In this document: piece by piece, positions 7,153 through 16,303 of the stretch
How the letters are laid out: every line of letters starts with the position of its first letter
How positions within the stretch are numbered: the stretch's first letter is position 1
DNA from: Bacteroidota bacterium
GTDB lineage: Bacteria; Bacteroidota; Bacteroidia; Chitinophagales; Chitinophagaceae
Length of the DNA stretch: 64,000 nucleotides
Assembly: GCA_018267725.1 (NCBI GenBank)
Contig: JAFDXY010000020.1
Span: 62,001-126,000 of the forward strand
Direction: 5' to 3'
Notes under the pieces: generated by a model
What the model was told of the DNA's origin: nothing
The model's input: only the letters and a program-made list of their open reading frames with translations
Database searches by the model: none
Made by a program: the position numbers and the translations under genes

Positions 7153-7998
7153 TTAATCTTCATTATACAAAAAACAATTGCTTTCGGTATTAGCAGTTGC
7201 ATTTGTTTTATTAAAAATTTCTATCAGTTTTAAAACTGCTTTTTTGCCTTCTTCTCCTAAATTAATAGAGTAGTTGTTTACATACAAATCAATATGCTGT
7301 TGCATTACAGCTTCACTCATTTCTTGCGAATGTTGTTTTACATAATTTGTTAATTGGTGGCGATGATTGGCAAATGCATACTCAACACTTTGTTTAATTA
7401 ATGCATCAACTTGTTTGCTTATTGCATTATTTATTTTTTTATGTGCAACAATGCCTCCTAACGGAATAGGAAGTTTTGTTGTTTGTTCCCAATACTCACC
7501 TAAATCAATTATTTTATGTAATCCTTTATTTTGATAAGTAAATCTATTTTCGTGAATAATTACACCGCAATCAACTTCTTCATTTAATACAGCATTTTCT
7601 ATTTGATTAAATATTAAAAATTTTTTATTTTTTGTATTAGGATAAACTAAAGAAAAAAGCAAGTGAGCTGTTGTGTTTTCTCCGGGAATTGCAATCACTT
7701 TATTGTCCATTGTCCATTGCTCATTGCCCATTGATTTTGTAATTAATAGTGGTCCAACACCTTTACCTAAAGCACCACCGCTATTTAATAAAATATAATT
7801 ATTGGTAATAAGTGGTAACACACCATAACTTATTTTTGAAAAATCTAACTTGCCTTGTAATGCCCAACTGTTAAGGGTTTGCACATCTTCTAATACAATA
7901 TCAAAATCAATACCGTTAGTATTAATTTTTTTATTTGCCAGTGCATCAAAAATAAAAGTATCGTTAGGACAAGGAGAAAAACCAAGTGTGTATTTCAT
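7153..7998 (-). CDS. mqnD: 1,4-dihydroxy-6-naphthoate synthase (MqnD), futalosine pathway
   Basis: This enzyme converts cyclic dehypoxanthine futalosine to 1,4-dihydroxy-6-naphthoate in the futalosine route to menaquinone. It has a periplasmic-binding-protein fold but acts in the cytosol. Hallmarks are YTLGFSPCPNDTFIFDAL at the start, KISYGVLPL, SGGALGKGVGPLLI and IPGENTTAHLLF. The length of 281 is close to normal. Between LLITKS and KVIAIPGE, about ten residues (MGNEQWTMDN) are encoded by a tandem CAATGGAC-like repeat and look like an in-frame insertion. The gene lies 67 bases after mqnB and is probably in the same operon. Confidence 0.93.
   Translation of the reverse strand: MKYTLGFSPCPNDTFIFDALANKKINTNGIDFDIVLEDVQTLNSWALQGKLDFSKISYGVLPLITNNYILLNSGGALGKGVGPLLITKSMGNEQWTMDNKVIAIPGENTTAHLLFSLVYPNTKNKKFLIFNQIENAVLNEEVDCGVIIHENRFTYQNKGLHKIIDLGEYWEQTTKLPIPLGGIVAHKKINNAISKQVDALIKQSVEYAFANHRHQLTNYVKQHSQEMSEAVMQQHIDLYVNNYSINLGEEGKKAVLKLIEIFNKTNATANTESNCFLYNED
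7702..7733 (-). repeat. Tandem 8-base ladder inside mqnD
   Basis: On the coding strand there are four degenerate units of CAATGGAC / CAATGAGC / CAATGGGC. They encode MGNEQWTMDN without breaking the frame. This type of ladder is usually intergenic, so its place inside a conserved enzyme gene is notable. Confidence 0.7.
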
Positions 7999-8003
7999 GT
8001 GCG

Positions 8004-8031
8004 AGTAATTAGTAGTTAGTAATTAGTAGTT
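8004..8031. repeat. Two exact tandem copies of a 14-base unit between mqnB and mqnD
   Basis: AGTAATTAGTAGTT occurs twice head to tail, a few bases upstream of the mqnD start, followed by a partial third copy. A looser inverted version (TTTACTACTTACTATT) follows at 8041-8056. Confidence 0.8.
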
Positions 8032-8065
8032 AGTTGGTTATTTACTACTTACTATTCATCATTCA

Positions 8066-8734
8066 TTATTTCAGTTTATACAATTTATCAATCATTAACA
8101 ATAATGTTTTGTTTAAATTTTCTATGCTTTCTTTTAACTGCCATTTGTTTTTATCTCGTTCACCAACATAATTGCTAATACTTCTTATTTGAATAAAAGG
8201 CACATTCATTTCTCTGCAAACAAAATGCAATGCTGCACCTTCCATACTTTCAATTACAGGATTATATTTTTTTTTGAATTGTTCTATTCTTTTACTGTTG
8301 GTGCTTATTTCATTAATAGTTATAGCATTTACTTCGGGTAGTTTTAACAGATTAAATTTTTTAATCCATTGATTAGGAAGTTTCTTTTTTTCAAAAGGAT
8401 GGTAACTTGCTTTTTCTAATTTCAAATCAAAAATATCTTTCCATTTTCCATTTTCTTCAACACCCAAATCTGCAATAGTTTCTTCTTTAATAATAACAGT
8501 AGTTGCTAACGGTATTTTGTTATTAAAAGTTCCTGCAATGCCTGCTTGTATAATTAAATCGGGTTTTTCATCTGTAATTAAACGCATTAGTGAAACAGCA
8601 GTTGCCAACATACCTACACCACATTGCTGAAAACTTACTTTCATGCGTTTACTTTTTTGCGTGTATAAAGTATTTATGTCCAAAAAAGTGGGCATCCATT
8701 CACCCGTAGTTGCTGCTGTTATTATTATTTTCAT
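8066..8734 (-). CDS. mqnB: Futalosine hydrolase (MqnB)
   Basis: This nucleosidase of the purine-nucleoside-phosphorylase/MTAN fold cleaves futalosine to dehypoxanthine futalosine and hypoxanthine, one step of futalosine-type menaquinone synthesis. Diagnostic segments are QCGVGMLATAVSLM, DLIIQAGIAGTF, the EETIADLGVEENG segment and VIESMEGAALHFVC, with the ESMEGAA ribose-binding motif. Linkage to mqnD confirms the pathway over a methylthioadenosine nucleosidase. The length, 222 residues, is normal. It starts 8 bases from the long upstream frame of queD and is transcribed divergently from it. Confidence 0.93.
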   Translation of the reverse strand: MKIIITAATTGEWMPTFLDINTLYTQKSKRMKVSFQQCGVGMLATAVSLMRLITDEKPDLIIQAGIAGTFNNKIPLATTVIIKEETIADLGVEENGKWKDIFDLKLEKASYHPFEKKKLPNQWIKKFNLLKLPEVNAITINEISTNSKRIEQFKKKYNPVIESMEGAALHFVCREMNVPFIQIRSISNYVGERDKNKWQLKESIENLNKTLLLMIDKLYKLK

Positions 8735-8789
8735 TTAAGGCATGAAGGTCGGGCTTTCGGTTAAAATTGAACAACAAATTTTTTGCCTT

Positions 8790-8797
8790 TATTTTTG
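8790..8797 (+). promoter_or_regulatory. Candidate promoter (-7 TATTTTTG) for queD
   Basis: TATTTTTG lies 19 bases before the queD ATG, with a TTG about 23 bases upstream (8767-8769) that could serve as the -33 element. Confidence 0.5.
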
Positions 8798-8816
8798 TAT
8801 AAATTTTTATAGAACA

Positions 8817-9227
8817 ATGGTTTATTTAACAAGGAAAGAACATTTTAATGCAGCACACAAATTATTTAATACTGCATGGAGTGTAGAAAAAAATGAAATG
8901 ATGTTTGGCGTTTGTGCCAATGAAAATTGGCATGGGCATAATTATGATTTATATGTAACTATTAAAGGAGAACCCGATGTTGATACAGGTTTTATAATGG
9001 ATGTAAAAGTTTTAAGCCAAATAATTAAACAATATGCAGTAGATAAAATTGATCACAAAAACTTGAATTTAGATGTTGATTTTTTAAAAGGAAAAATGTG
9101 TAGCACCGAAAATTTAGCAATTGCTATTTGGCAACAAATTAAACCGCATTTACCTGAAAATGTAAAATTGCATTGCATTAAATTATATGAAACTGCAAGA
9201 ATTTATGTTGAGTATTTTGGAGAATGA
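8817..9227 (+). CDS. queD: 6-carboxytetrahydropterin synthase QueD (6-pyruvoyl-tetrahydropterin synthase family)
   Basis: This zinc enzyme makes 6-carboxy-5,6,7,8-tetrahydropterin from dihydroneopterin triphosphate, the second step towards queuosine in tRNA. The start at MVYLTRKEHF is preferred because the in-frame extension to 8742 runs over the promoter and is not conserved. Zinc ligands are the His in HFNAAH and the two His of HGHNY; the catalytic Cys lies just before (GVCANENWHGHNY). DFKGLM-like GFIMDVKVL and DHKNLN are also family motifs. Length is 136 residues. Its pathway partner queE is about 39 kb away. This is one of the few genes here that end in TGA. Confidence 0.93.
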   Translation: MVYLTRKEHFNAAHKLFNTAWSVEKNEMMFGVCANENWHGHNYDLYVTIKGEPDVDTGFIMDVKVLSQIIKQYAVDKIDHKNLNLDVDFLKGKMCSTENLAIAIWQQIKPHLPENVKLHCIKLYETARIYVEYFGE

Positions 9228-9248
9228 ATTAGATAAATATTTTAAAAT

Positions 9249-9764
9249 CTAACTTAAATACACATCTAACAAACCATCGGGTAATATTACGTGTAGTTGA
9301 TTATTTTTTTTATCTGCCTTTACAATAACTTCTTCATGTAAAGGAATTAGTACTTCTTTGTTTTGCAATGTTATTTTAACTAATATCTGATGTGGTTGTT
9401 CTATAATTTCTTCAATGGCAGCTAATGGTTTTCCGTTATCTACAATTAACATTCCTAATAAAGAAATAGCAGATTGTTTGGCTGCTAATTTTTTAAAATC
9501 GATTTCAGGTACCCATACTTTTTTTCCAATAAATTTATGTGCAGTTTCTTTGTTTGTAATACTTTCTAATAATACCAAACTTTCTTCTGAGGTTCTTGCT
9601 TTACTTGCTTCAACAAAAAAAGGTAAGGGAGCATTTTTGGTAAATTCAATAAATAGAACATCGCCTTTTTTAAAAATTGTTTTTTTACCTAATGCGTGTA
9701 ATAAAATAAGCTCTCCTTTTACACCAAATGTGGCTACTATTTTTCCTATGTGAATATTTTTCAA
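9249..9764 (-). CDS. rimM: Ribosome maturation factor RimM
   Basis: RimM helps assemble the 30S subunit head by binding S19 and rRNA helices 31-33. The N-terminal barrel (IHIGKIVATFGVKGELIL) and the C-terminal PRC barrel (SLLGMLIVDNGKPLAAIEEI, VLIPLHEEVI, LPDGLLDVYLS) are both present. I choose the TTG at 9764, giving LKNIHIGKI, because it fits the usual start of the family and avoids overlap with the upstream gene. A longer TTG-initiated form begins at 9806 and would overlap that gene by 32 bases. The family is normally encoded beside rpsP and trmD; rpsP lies upstream, and trmD is absent here. Confidence 0.9.
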   Translation of the reverse strand: MKNIHIGKIVATFGVKGELILLHALGKKTIFKKGDVLFIEFTKNAPLPFFVEASKARTSEESLVLLESITNKETAHKFIGKKVWVPEIDFKKLAAKQSAISLLGMLIVDNGKPLAAIEEIIEQPHQILVKITLQNKEVLIPLHEEVIVKADKKNNQLHVILPDGLLDVYLS

Positions 9765-9774
9765 AACAAAAAAA

Positions 9775-10026
9775 TCAGGAGAAGAAATATTTAAAAGCAA
9801 ATCCAATTAAAGCTAAGTAAAACGGTATAAATAAAATAATAATCCATTTCAATAAATCAAATTTAGCTTCTGATAAATCTTTTTTTGTAACTAAATCTTC
9901 TTTTTTATCGGCAAATTTATTTTCTACAATTAGTTCAATATTTTTAACAACCTCTTTTGCATCTGCATCATTTTTAAAATGCCTATGCAATACTTCATAA
10001 ATTTTAAAAGATTGTTCTGCGGTCAT
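9775..10026 (-). CDS. Small coiled-coil protein with a C-terminal membrane helix
   Basis: This 83-residue protein has unknown function. Residues 1-55 are charged and helical with a repeat-like KKDLSEAKFDLLKW segment, and residues about 60-82 form one transmembrane helix (IIILFIPFYLALIGFAF). The layout resembles DUF1640/CCDC90-like small bacterial proteins that carry TKxDL-type coiled coils before a membrane anchor, but this is only a resemblance. It lies between rpsP and rimM on the same strand, after a strong terminator, and probably forms a unit with rimM. It ends in TGA. Confidence 0.75.
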   Translation of the reverse strand: MTAEQSFKIYEVLHRHFKNDADAKEVVKNIELIVENKFADKKEDLVTKKDLSEAKFDLLKWIIILFIPFYLALIGFAFKYFFS

Positions 10027-10044
10027 AATAATTCAAATATAAAA

Positions 10045-10070
10045 AAAGTCCTTCACAAATAAAGGACTTT
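10045..10070 (-). terminator. Terminator after rpsP
   Basis: A 9-bp stem (AAAGTCCTT / AAGGACTTT) with a run of T on the minus strand follows the rpsP stop and precedes the coiled-coil gene. Confidence 0.85.
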
Positions 10071-10094
10071 TAATTTTTTGTGGTTGGCTTGCAA

Positions 10095-10538
10095 CTACGC
10101 TTCCGTTTGCTCACCAGCAGCACTATCAACTTGTTTTACAACAGGTTGTATGCGGCGTGCTCTTTGAGTTTGGCGGTGTTCACTGCTGCGGCGTTGAATG
10201 TTTTTCTCATGCTCTGTGTGCCATTCTTGAAATTTTGTCATTGCCGTTGCATCGTCAAACAAACCTAACTTAACTCCACGCAATAAATGTTTTAAGAAAA
10301 GCACTCCTTTAAAAGAAAGAATGCGGCGTACAGTATCTGTAGGTTGTGCTCCTTTATGAAGCCAATCTAAAGCTTTCTGACGATCTAATTGAATTGTTGC
10401 GGGAACAGTTAATGGATTGTAAGTACCGATTTTTTGGATAAACTTACCATCTCTTGGTGCACGTGCATCTGCCACTACTATAAAGTAAAATGGTCTTTTT
10501 TTGCTGCCGTGGCGTTGTAATCTCATTTTTACTGCCAT
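10095..10538 (-). CDS. rpsP: 30S ribosomal protein S16
   Basis: This small-subunit ribosomal protein binds 16S rRNA early in assembly. The start at [18 protein letters not shown] is the family's; a frame extension to 10625 is not conserved and covers the promoter region. [23 protein letters not shown] and DRALDWL-like [21 protein letters not shown] are typical. The length of 147 reflects the long charged C-terminal tail seen in Bacteroidota S16 proteins. A terminator follows directly, so readthrough to rimM would be limited. Confidence 0.97.
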   Translation of the reverse strand: MAVKMRLQRHGSKKRPFYFIVVADARAPRDGKFIQKIGTYNPLTVPATIQLDRQKALDWLHKGAQPTDTVRRILSFKGVLFLKHLLRGVKLGLFDDATAMTKFQEWHTEHEKNIQRRSSEHRQTQRARRIQPVVKQVDSAAGEQTEA

Positions 10539-10737
10539 GTTAAATAGACATTTATAGGCGTTAATAAATAGGGTTTCAAAAAAAATTTGGACTGCGAAAA
10601 TAGGAGTTTCGGTTTTTACAACCAAGTTTAACCTTTATGTTTTATTATTTTTTTGGTTTGAAGAGAAACTATTTGCAATTAGTTTGCAGAATAAATATAA
10701 AAATGACGCTAATGTAAAAACCAATTGTAACAGCGTT

Positions 10738-10745
10738 TATTTTTG
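10738..10745 (+). promoter_or_regulatory. Candidate -7 element (TATTTTTG) five bases before the DUF4271 gene
   Basis: TATTTTTG ends five bases before the GTG start. A transcript from it would be leaderless or nearly so. No -33 element at the usual distance was found. Confidence 0.45.
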
Positions 10746-10750
10746 TTTAA

Positions 10751-11797
10751 GTGAAGTTGTTTAAATACATATTTTTAGTTGTTGTTCTTCTGCAATCATC
10801 TGTAACAATTTTATTGGCACAAACAGATAGTGGTAATGAAGTTGCTAAACCCAAGCAAACGGTTGAAAAAAAACATGCAGATTCAATAATAAAAACAACA
10901 GTAAACGCAAAAGATACTGTTAGCTCTAAAACAGATAGCTTAAAAACTAAAGTTGATTCTGCCGTTATAAAAGATTCTTTAACAAAATTAGTTACAGACT
11001 CTATTAGAAGAGATTCTTTACAAAAAGCAACCACAATAAAGAAAAATGCAACTGATACCTCAACTTATGCTTCTTTATTTACACATCCGTTTTTACCTTT
11101 TAATAAACCGCCCATCTATCAAATTATAAGTATTAGGCAACCACAACAATTAGATGAGTTGTTTTATTTATTACTTGCTATTGTGTTTGTTGTTGCATTA
11201 ATAAAAATTATTTTTCCTAAATACTTCAACAATATTTTCAGTATTTTTTTTCAAACATCATTCAGGCAAAAACATACAAGAGAGCAATTGCTGCAATACA
11301 AAACGGCTTCATTAAGTATGAATATTTTTTTCTTTGCAGTAGGTGCATTGTATATAACATTACTTGCTACGCAAATGCAATTAGTAAGCATAAGTTTTTG
11401 GTGGCTTTTACTTTATTGTTTTATTTTATTGATAATAATTTATGCAATAAAATATTTGTTTCTTCTTTTCTCCGGCTGGATTTTTAATGCCAAAGAAACT
11501 GCAGGAACTTATGTGTTTATCGTTTTTTTAGTTAATAAAATTATTGGTATAGTTTTATTGCCCGTTGTTTTAATATTGGCCTTCTCATCAACCGAACTTT
11601 ATATAAAAATTGTTATAACCGGTTCTTTAATTCTGGTAGGAATATTATTATTGTACCGCTATATTGCAAGCGTTGGTACAATGCGGAAAGATTTGAAAAT
11701 TAGTGCTATTCATTTTTTTCTTTACCTTTGTACTGTTGAAATAATGCCTTTGTTGTTGATTTATAAATTACTTTTCAATTACATAGGTGCTCATTAA
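10751..11797 (+). CDS. DUF4271 membrane protein
   Basis: This 348-residue membrane protein is of the Bacteroidota-specific DUF4271 family; its function is unknown. It starts at GTG with a signal-like hydrophobic segment (YIFLVVVLLQSSVTILLAQ). A low-complexity K/D/S/T-rich region rich in KTDSLK and DSxxK words follows (about residues 25-105), then several transmembrane helices from about residue 130 to the end. It is 27 bases upstream of hemD on the same strand, a linkage I recall as common in the phylum, so a role near haem or envelope biogenesis is possible but unproven. Confidence 0.8.
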   Translation: MKLFKYIFLVVVLLQSSVTILLAQTDSGNEVAKPKQTVEKKHADSIIKTTVNAKDTVSSKTDSLKTKVDSAVIKDSLTKLVTDSIRRDSLQKATTIKKNATDTSTYASLFTHPFLPFNKPPIYQIISIRQPQQLDELFYLLLAIVFVVALIKIIFPKYFNNIFSIFFQTSFRQKHTREQLLQYKTASLSMNIFFFAVGALYITLLATQMQLVSISFWWLLLYCFILLIIIYAIKYLFLLFSGWIFNAKETAGTYVFIVFLVNKIIGIVLLPVVLILAFSSTELYIKIVITGSLILVGILLLYRYIASVGTMRKDLKISAIHFFLYLCTVEIMPLLLIYKLLFNYIGAH

Positions 11798-11824
11798 AAG
11801 CTAACGACTTATTTACACAACAGC

Positions 11825-12622
11825 ATGGTAAAAAAAGAGAGCAAGCAGTCCGGCATAACTAAAGCGGAAAAAAAAATTCTTATTTCTCAGCCTAAGCCTG
11901 AGAACGAAAAGTCTCCGTATTTTGATTTACAACGCAAGTATAATCTTGAATTGTTTTTTTTGCCTTTTATTAAATTAGAAGGAATTAGTGCCAAAGAATT
12001 TCGTCGTCAAAAAATTGATATTGCATCATACAGTGCAGTAATCTTTACAAGCAGAAATGCCATTGATCATTTTTTTAGAATGTGCGAAGAAATGAAATTG
12101 GCAATAGGGCAAGACACTAAATACTTCTGCATTACAGAACAAGTTGCATTATATCTTCAAAAATTTATTTTATATCGTAAACGAAAAGTTTTTTACGGAG
12201 CCGATAGCTCTAACAAAAGCATGTTTGATGTAATTAATAAACATAAAGAAAACGAAAAATTTCTTTATGTGTGTAGCGAAAACCAGCAAGACAATGAAAT
12301 TGTAAACTGGTTAAAAAATAATAACTGTGAGTTTCAGTTGGCATTTATGTATCGCAGCATAAGCAACGATATTAAACCAATAATGGATGCAAATAAATTT
12401 GATATCATTTGCTTATTTACACCAAGTGGCATAAAAAGTTTATTTGATAATTATCCTAAATACAAACAAAACAAAACTTTGCTAAGTGCATTTGGCGGCA
12501 ATACAATTAAAGCTGCCGAAGAAGCAGGCTTAACAATAAGTATAAAAGCACCTGCACCACAAACACCAAGTATGGTTTCTGCGTTAGATAAATTTTTGGC
12601 AGGAACTAATAAAACAAAATAA
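11825..12622 (+). CDS. hemD: Uroporphyrinogen-III synthase (HemD)
   Basis: This cytosolic enzyme closes hydroxymethylbilane to uroporphyrinogen III with inversion of ring D, in haem biosynthesis. The family is poorly conserved, but ILISQPKPENEKSPYFDL near the start, SYSAVIFTSRNAIDHFF, the linker region near FYGADSSNKSMFDV and the C-terminal IICLFTPSGIKSLF and SAFGGNTIKAAEEAG fit the two-lobed HemD fold. Length is 265. The lysine-rich N-terminus of about 20 residues before the domain is usual for Bacteroidota forms. It is co-directional with the DUF4271 gene. Confidence 0.87.
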   Translation: MVKKESKQSGITKAEKKILISQPKPENEKSPYFDLQRKYNLELFFLPFIKLEGISAKEFRRQKIDIASYSAVIFTSRNAIDHFFRMCEEMKLAIGQDTKYFCITEQVALYLQKFILYRKRKVFYGADSSNKSMFDVINKHKENEKFLYVCSENQQDNEIVNWLKNNNCEFQLAFMYRSISNDIKPIMDANKFDIICLFTPSGIKSLFDNYPKYKQNKTLLSAFGGNTIKAAEEAGLTISIKAPAPQTPSMVSALDKFLAGTNKTK

Positions 12623-12641
12623 ATTTATTGTATATGTTTTT

Positions 12642-12670
12642 AAATCCTTCTCTTAAAAAAGAAGGGTTTA
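12642..12670 (+). terminator. Hairpin after hemD
   Basis: AAATCCTTCT pairs with AGAAGGGTTT (one G-T pair) 20 bases after the hemD stop. The T-run is weak, so this is a probable but imperfect terminator. Confidence 0.6.
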
Positions 12671-12691
12671 ATATTTTATGTAAATTGCCGT

Positions 12692-14770
12692 ATGCATACT
12701 AATCATTTAATTAATGAAACAAGCCCTTATTTGCTGCAACATGCACACAACCCGGTTAATTGGTATCCTTGGTGTAACGAAGCATTAGAAAAAGCAAAGC
12801 AAGAAGATAAACCCATTTTAGTAAGCATTGGTTATGCTGCCTGCCATTGGTGTCATGTAATGGAAAAAGAAAGTTTTGAGGACGAAACTACTGCAGCATT
12901 AATGAATGAGTTTTTTATTAATATTAAAATAGATAGAGAAGAACGCCCCGACCTTGACCATATTTATATGGATGCTGTGCAAGCTATTACGGGTAGCGGC
13001 GGTTGGCCTTTAAATGTTTTTTTAACGCCCAATGCAAAACCATTTTACGGAGGAACATATTTCCCGCCAACCAATGCATATAACAAAATAAGTTGGAAAG
13101 AATTAATTACTTCTATTCATCAATCATACAAAGAAAAAAAACATGAAATAATTGCACAAGCCGAAAACCTTACGCAGCATCTTTTAAACGCTAATACATT
13201 TCCATCAAACACAAATAACAATCAAACAACTTTTAGTAAAGATAACCTTGAAATAATTACTTCAAATATTTTAAAACAAGCCGATACGGTTTGGGGCGGA
13301 TTTGGTAAAGCACCAAAATTTCCGCAAACATTTTCTATTCAATATTTATTAAGGCATTATTATTTTTTTAAAAATGAAAACGCTTTACAACAAGCATTAT
13401 TAAGTTTAGATAGAATGATAATGGGTGGTATTTACGATCATATTGGTGGTGGCTTTGCACGCTACAGTACCGATGCACAATGGGTTGCACCACATTTTGA
13501 AAAAATGTTATATGATAATGCTTTATTAATTAATGTTTTATGCGAAGCTTATCAAATAACCAAGAATAAAAAATATGCTGAAGTAATTGAACAAACAATT
13601 GATTTTATAGAACGTGAAATGATGAGTACTGAAAACGGATTTTATTCAGCTATAGATGCAGATAGTGAAGGCGTAGAAGGAAAATTTTATACATGGAGTA
13701 AAGAAGAAATTGAATTAATTTTAAAAGAAGATGCCCATTTGTTTTGCGAATATTATCAAGTAACAGAAAATGGTAATTGGCACGAAGAAACTTCCCTTAA
13801 AAAACGTACAAATATTTTGCACACTAAGCAAGATGAAGCATTGTTTGCAATTGAAAAGAATATAAATGTTGAAGAATTAAAAAATCAGTTTAAAAAAAAT
13901 AAACATACATTATTAAATTATCGTAATAAAAAAGTAAGACCATTAACTGATGATAAAATTTTATTAAGTTGGAATGCTTTAATGTGTACGGCTTTATGTA
14001 AAGCTTATGCAGCCTTAGGAAACAAAAAGTATAAAACATTAGCAATTGCCAATATTGCTTTTTTAGAAGAATTTTTTTTAGATGCAAATAATAAATGGCA
14101 GCATACCTATAAAAATGGTATTGCAAAAATTTCAGCTTTTTTAGATGACTATGCTTATTTAATTCAGGCATATATTCATTTGCAAGAAATTTCATCTAAT
14201 AACCAATATTTACTAAAAGCCAAACAAGCAACAGAGTTTGTGGTAGAAAATTTTTCTGACACACAAAGCCCAATTTTTTTCTTCACACAAAAAACTCAAA
14301 CAGATATTGTAATTCAAAAAAAAGAAGTGTATGATGGAGCAACACCCAGCGGAAACGCTGTTATGGCATTAAATCTTCAGTATTTGGCAATAGTTTTTAA
14401 TAATATTAGTTGGAAAGAACAAGCTACAACAATGCTACAACTACTTCAAAATGCGGTTTTGCGTTATCCAACTTCCTTTGGTGTTTGGGCTTCAGTTTAT
14501 CAAAATGAAATAATGGGCTTAAATGAAATAGTTGTATCGGGTAAAAACGTAGAAGAAAATCTTTTGCAAGTGTTACAATTATATATTCCCAATAAAATCA
14601 TTCAATCTTCTTCCATAAAAAAAGATGAAATATTTCCTTTATTAAACAACAGGATAGATGAAGCTAAAACTCAGTTTTTTCTATGCCAAAACTATTCGTG
14701 CAGCCTACCGAAAGAAAATTTTTCAGCATTTTTGCATTTATGTAACAGTAAATCTCTTATTTTAGCCTAA
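12692..14770 (+). CDS. DUF255 thioredoxin-domain protein (YyaL/SPATA20 family)
   Basis: This 692-residue protein has an N-terminal thioredoxin-like DUF255 domain (about residues 1-165) followed by an alpha/alpha-barrel domain like those of six-hairpin glycosidases and N-acylglucosamine epimerases. Family signatures are [20 protein letters not shown], the CxxC in [34 protein letters not shown] and GGTYFPP. The second half has [29 protein letters not shown]-like [13 protein letters not shown] and [17 protein letters not shown]. The physiological role is not established for any member; it may be a cytosolic redox or sugar-related protein. It is single-gene and flanked by gaps. Confidence 0.9.
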   Translation: MHTNHLINETSPYLLQHAHNPVNWYPWCNEALEKAKQEDKPILVSIGYAACHWCHVMEKESFEDETTAALMNEFFINIKIDREERPDLDHIYMDAVQAITGSGGWPLNVFLTPNAKPFYGGTYFPPTNAYNKISWKELITSIHQSYKEKKHEIIAQAENLTQHLLNANTFPSNTNNNQTTFSKDNLEIITSNILKQADTVWGGFGKAPKFPQTFSIQYLLRHYYFFKNENALQQALLSLDRMIMGGIYDHIGGGFARYSTDAQWVAPHFEKMLYDNALLINVLCEAYQITKNKKYAEVIEQTIDFIEREMMSTENGFYSAIDADSEGVEGKFYTWSKEEIELILKEDAHLFCEYYQVTENGNWHEETSLKKRTNILHTKQDEALFAIEKNINVEELKNQFKKNKHTLLNYRNKKVRPLTDDKILLSWNALMCTALCKAYAALGNKKYKTLAIANIAFLEEFFLDANNKWQHTYKNGIAKISAFLDDYAYLIQAYIHLQEISSNNQYLLKAKQATEFVVENFSDTQSPIFFFTQKTQTDIVIQKKEVYDGATPSGNAVMALNLQYLAIVFNNISWKEQATTMLQLLQNAVLRYPTSFGVWASVYQNEIMGLNEIVVSGKNVEENLLQVLQLYIPNKIIQSSSIKKDEIFPLLNNRIDEAKTQFFLCQNYSCSLPKENFSAFLHLCNSKSLILA

Positions 14771-14901
14771 ATAATATTCCTCACATATAATAAAATGCTA
14801 TAAGCAACCGTTTTAAAATCATCAATATCGCATATTTTTACCCCAATAATATTATTCATTGAGAAACAGGTTAAAAATAGCCGCAATGCTAATTTTACTC
14901 C

Positions 14902-14909
14902 TATATTTG
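14902..14909 (+). promoter_or_regulatory. Candidate -7 element (TATATTTG) for gldKLMN
   Basis: TATATTTG lies 24 bases before the gldK start in a 163-base gap that holds no other gene. It is an exact match to TAnnTTTG. Confidence 0.6.
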
Positions 14910-14933
14910 TCAATATTAGTTAACTAAAATAGA

Positions 14934-16235
14934 ATGAAGAATCTTTTTGTTTTTACTGTATTAGCTGTAATGTCAATTACCTTCCCTTCTTGTTTTTTTA
15001 AGAAAAAAAGCGGAGGCGGAAGAGATGCTTTGGGAGATGGTCAGTTACATGGCGTTGCTCCCGGAGGTAAAAAAAGCATGAATAGACCACGCGGGATGGT
15101 GTATATACCACCGGGTACTTTTCACATGGGGCCCAGTGATGAAGATATTAATTACAATTACACAGCACGTAACAGGCAAGTATCTATTCCTGGTTTTTGG
15201 ATGGATGCAACCGAAATTACCAATAATGATTACCGCCAATTTACCAATTGGGTTAGAGACTCAATTGCAGCAAAAGAATTAGGATATTACAAATCTTCGG
15301 CTGGCGGCTCAAACGGAGATTCTGCAATAGCAATTGATTGGGTAAAAGCAAGAACCATTAAATACGATGCAAGTAATTTAGAAAAATTAGGTAATAAATT
15401 AATACTTGCCCCCGATAACAGATTAAATGGTAAAGCAGAAATAGATCCCGATAAATTAGTTTACCATGTTGAGGTATTTAAATTAAATGAAGCCGCTAAA
15501 AGAGAAAACGAAGGCGTTGCACGTACAAAATTTATAGAAAGATATAATCAAAAAATATACCCCGATACATTGGTTTGGATGAGAGATTTTTCTTATTCAT
15601 ACAACGAACCAATGACCAAAAGATATTTTGCACATCCATCATTTGGGAACTATCCTGTTGTTGGCGTAAACTGGAAACAAGCCGTTGCATTTTGCCATTG
15701 GCGAACACATATTCAAAATTCTTATTTAGAAAAAAATAAAATGGCTGTTGAAAGTGATTATCGTTTGCCAAGCGAAGCAGAATGGGAATATGCAGCTCGT
15801 GGAGGACGTACAAACTCTATGTTTCCTTGGGGTAATTATTATGCAAGAAATAAAAAAGGATGTTTGTTAGCAAACTTTAAACCTGGCAGAGGTAACTATG
15901 CAGAAGACGGAGGTTTTTATACTGTAAGAGCAGATGCATATTGGCCTAATGATTATGGTTTATATAATATGAGTGGAAACGTAGCAGAGTGGACGGGCTC
16001 TTATTTTAACGAAAGTGCTTATAATTTTATGAGCGATATGAGCCCAGATGTAAGATACGATGCAAAAGCAACCGACCCGCCGTTTATGAAACGTAAAGTT
16101 ATTAGAGGTGGTAGTTGGAAAGATATTGGATACTTTTTACAAGTTAGCACTCGTGCTTTTGAATATCAAGATAGTGCAAAATCTTACATTGGTTTCCGTT
16201 GTGTAATAGACTTAGCCCCAAGAATGAGAAAATAA
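14934..16235 (+). CDS. gldK: Gliding motility / type IX secretion lipoprotein GldK (PorK)
   Basis: GldK forms, with GldN, the periplasmic ring of the type IX secretion system beneath the outer membrane. The 433-residue protein has a lipoprotein signal peptide with the lipobox Cys in FPSCFF (about residue 21) and a formylglycine-generating-enzyme/sulfatase-modifying fold: RGMVYIPPGTFHMG, FWMDATEITNNDYRQF, PVVGVNWKQAVAFCHW, YRLPSEAEWEYAARGG, NVAEWT and VIRGGSWKD. It is the first gene of the gldK-L-M-N operon. The family keeps the fold but is not known to act as an enzyme. Confidence 0.96.
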   Translation: MKNLFVFTVLAVMSITFPSCFFKKKSGGGRDALGDGQLHGVAPGGKKSMNRPRGMVYIPPGTFHMGPSDEDINYNYTARNRQVSIPGFWMDATEITNNDYRQFTNWVRDSIAAKELGYYKSSAGGSNGDSAIAIDWVKARTIKYDASNLEKLGNKLILAPDNRLNGKAEIDPDKLVYHVEVFKLNEAAKRENEGVARTKFIERYNQKIYPDTLVWMRDFSYSYNEPMTKRYFAHPSFGNYPVVGVNWKQAVAFCHWRTHIQNSYLEKNKMAVESDYRLPSEAEWEYAARGGRTNSMFPWGNYYARNKKGCLLANFKPGRGNYAEDGGFYTVRADAYWPNDYGLYNMSGNVAEWTGSYFNESAYNFMSDMSPDVRYDAKATDPPFMKRKVIRGGSWKDIGYFLQVSTRAFEYQDSAKSYIGFRCVIDLAPRMRK

Positions 16236-16303
16236 TAAATTAAATATTTTAAATATTCGTTATTCAATCTAAACTATTTTAAAAACCTAAAATTTAAAAC
16301 TTT

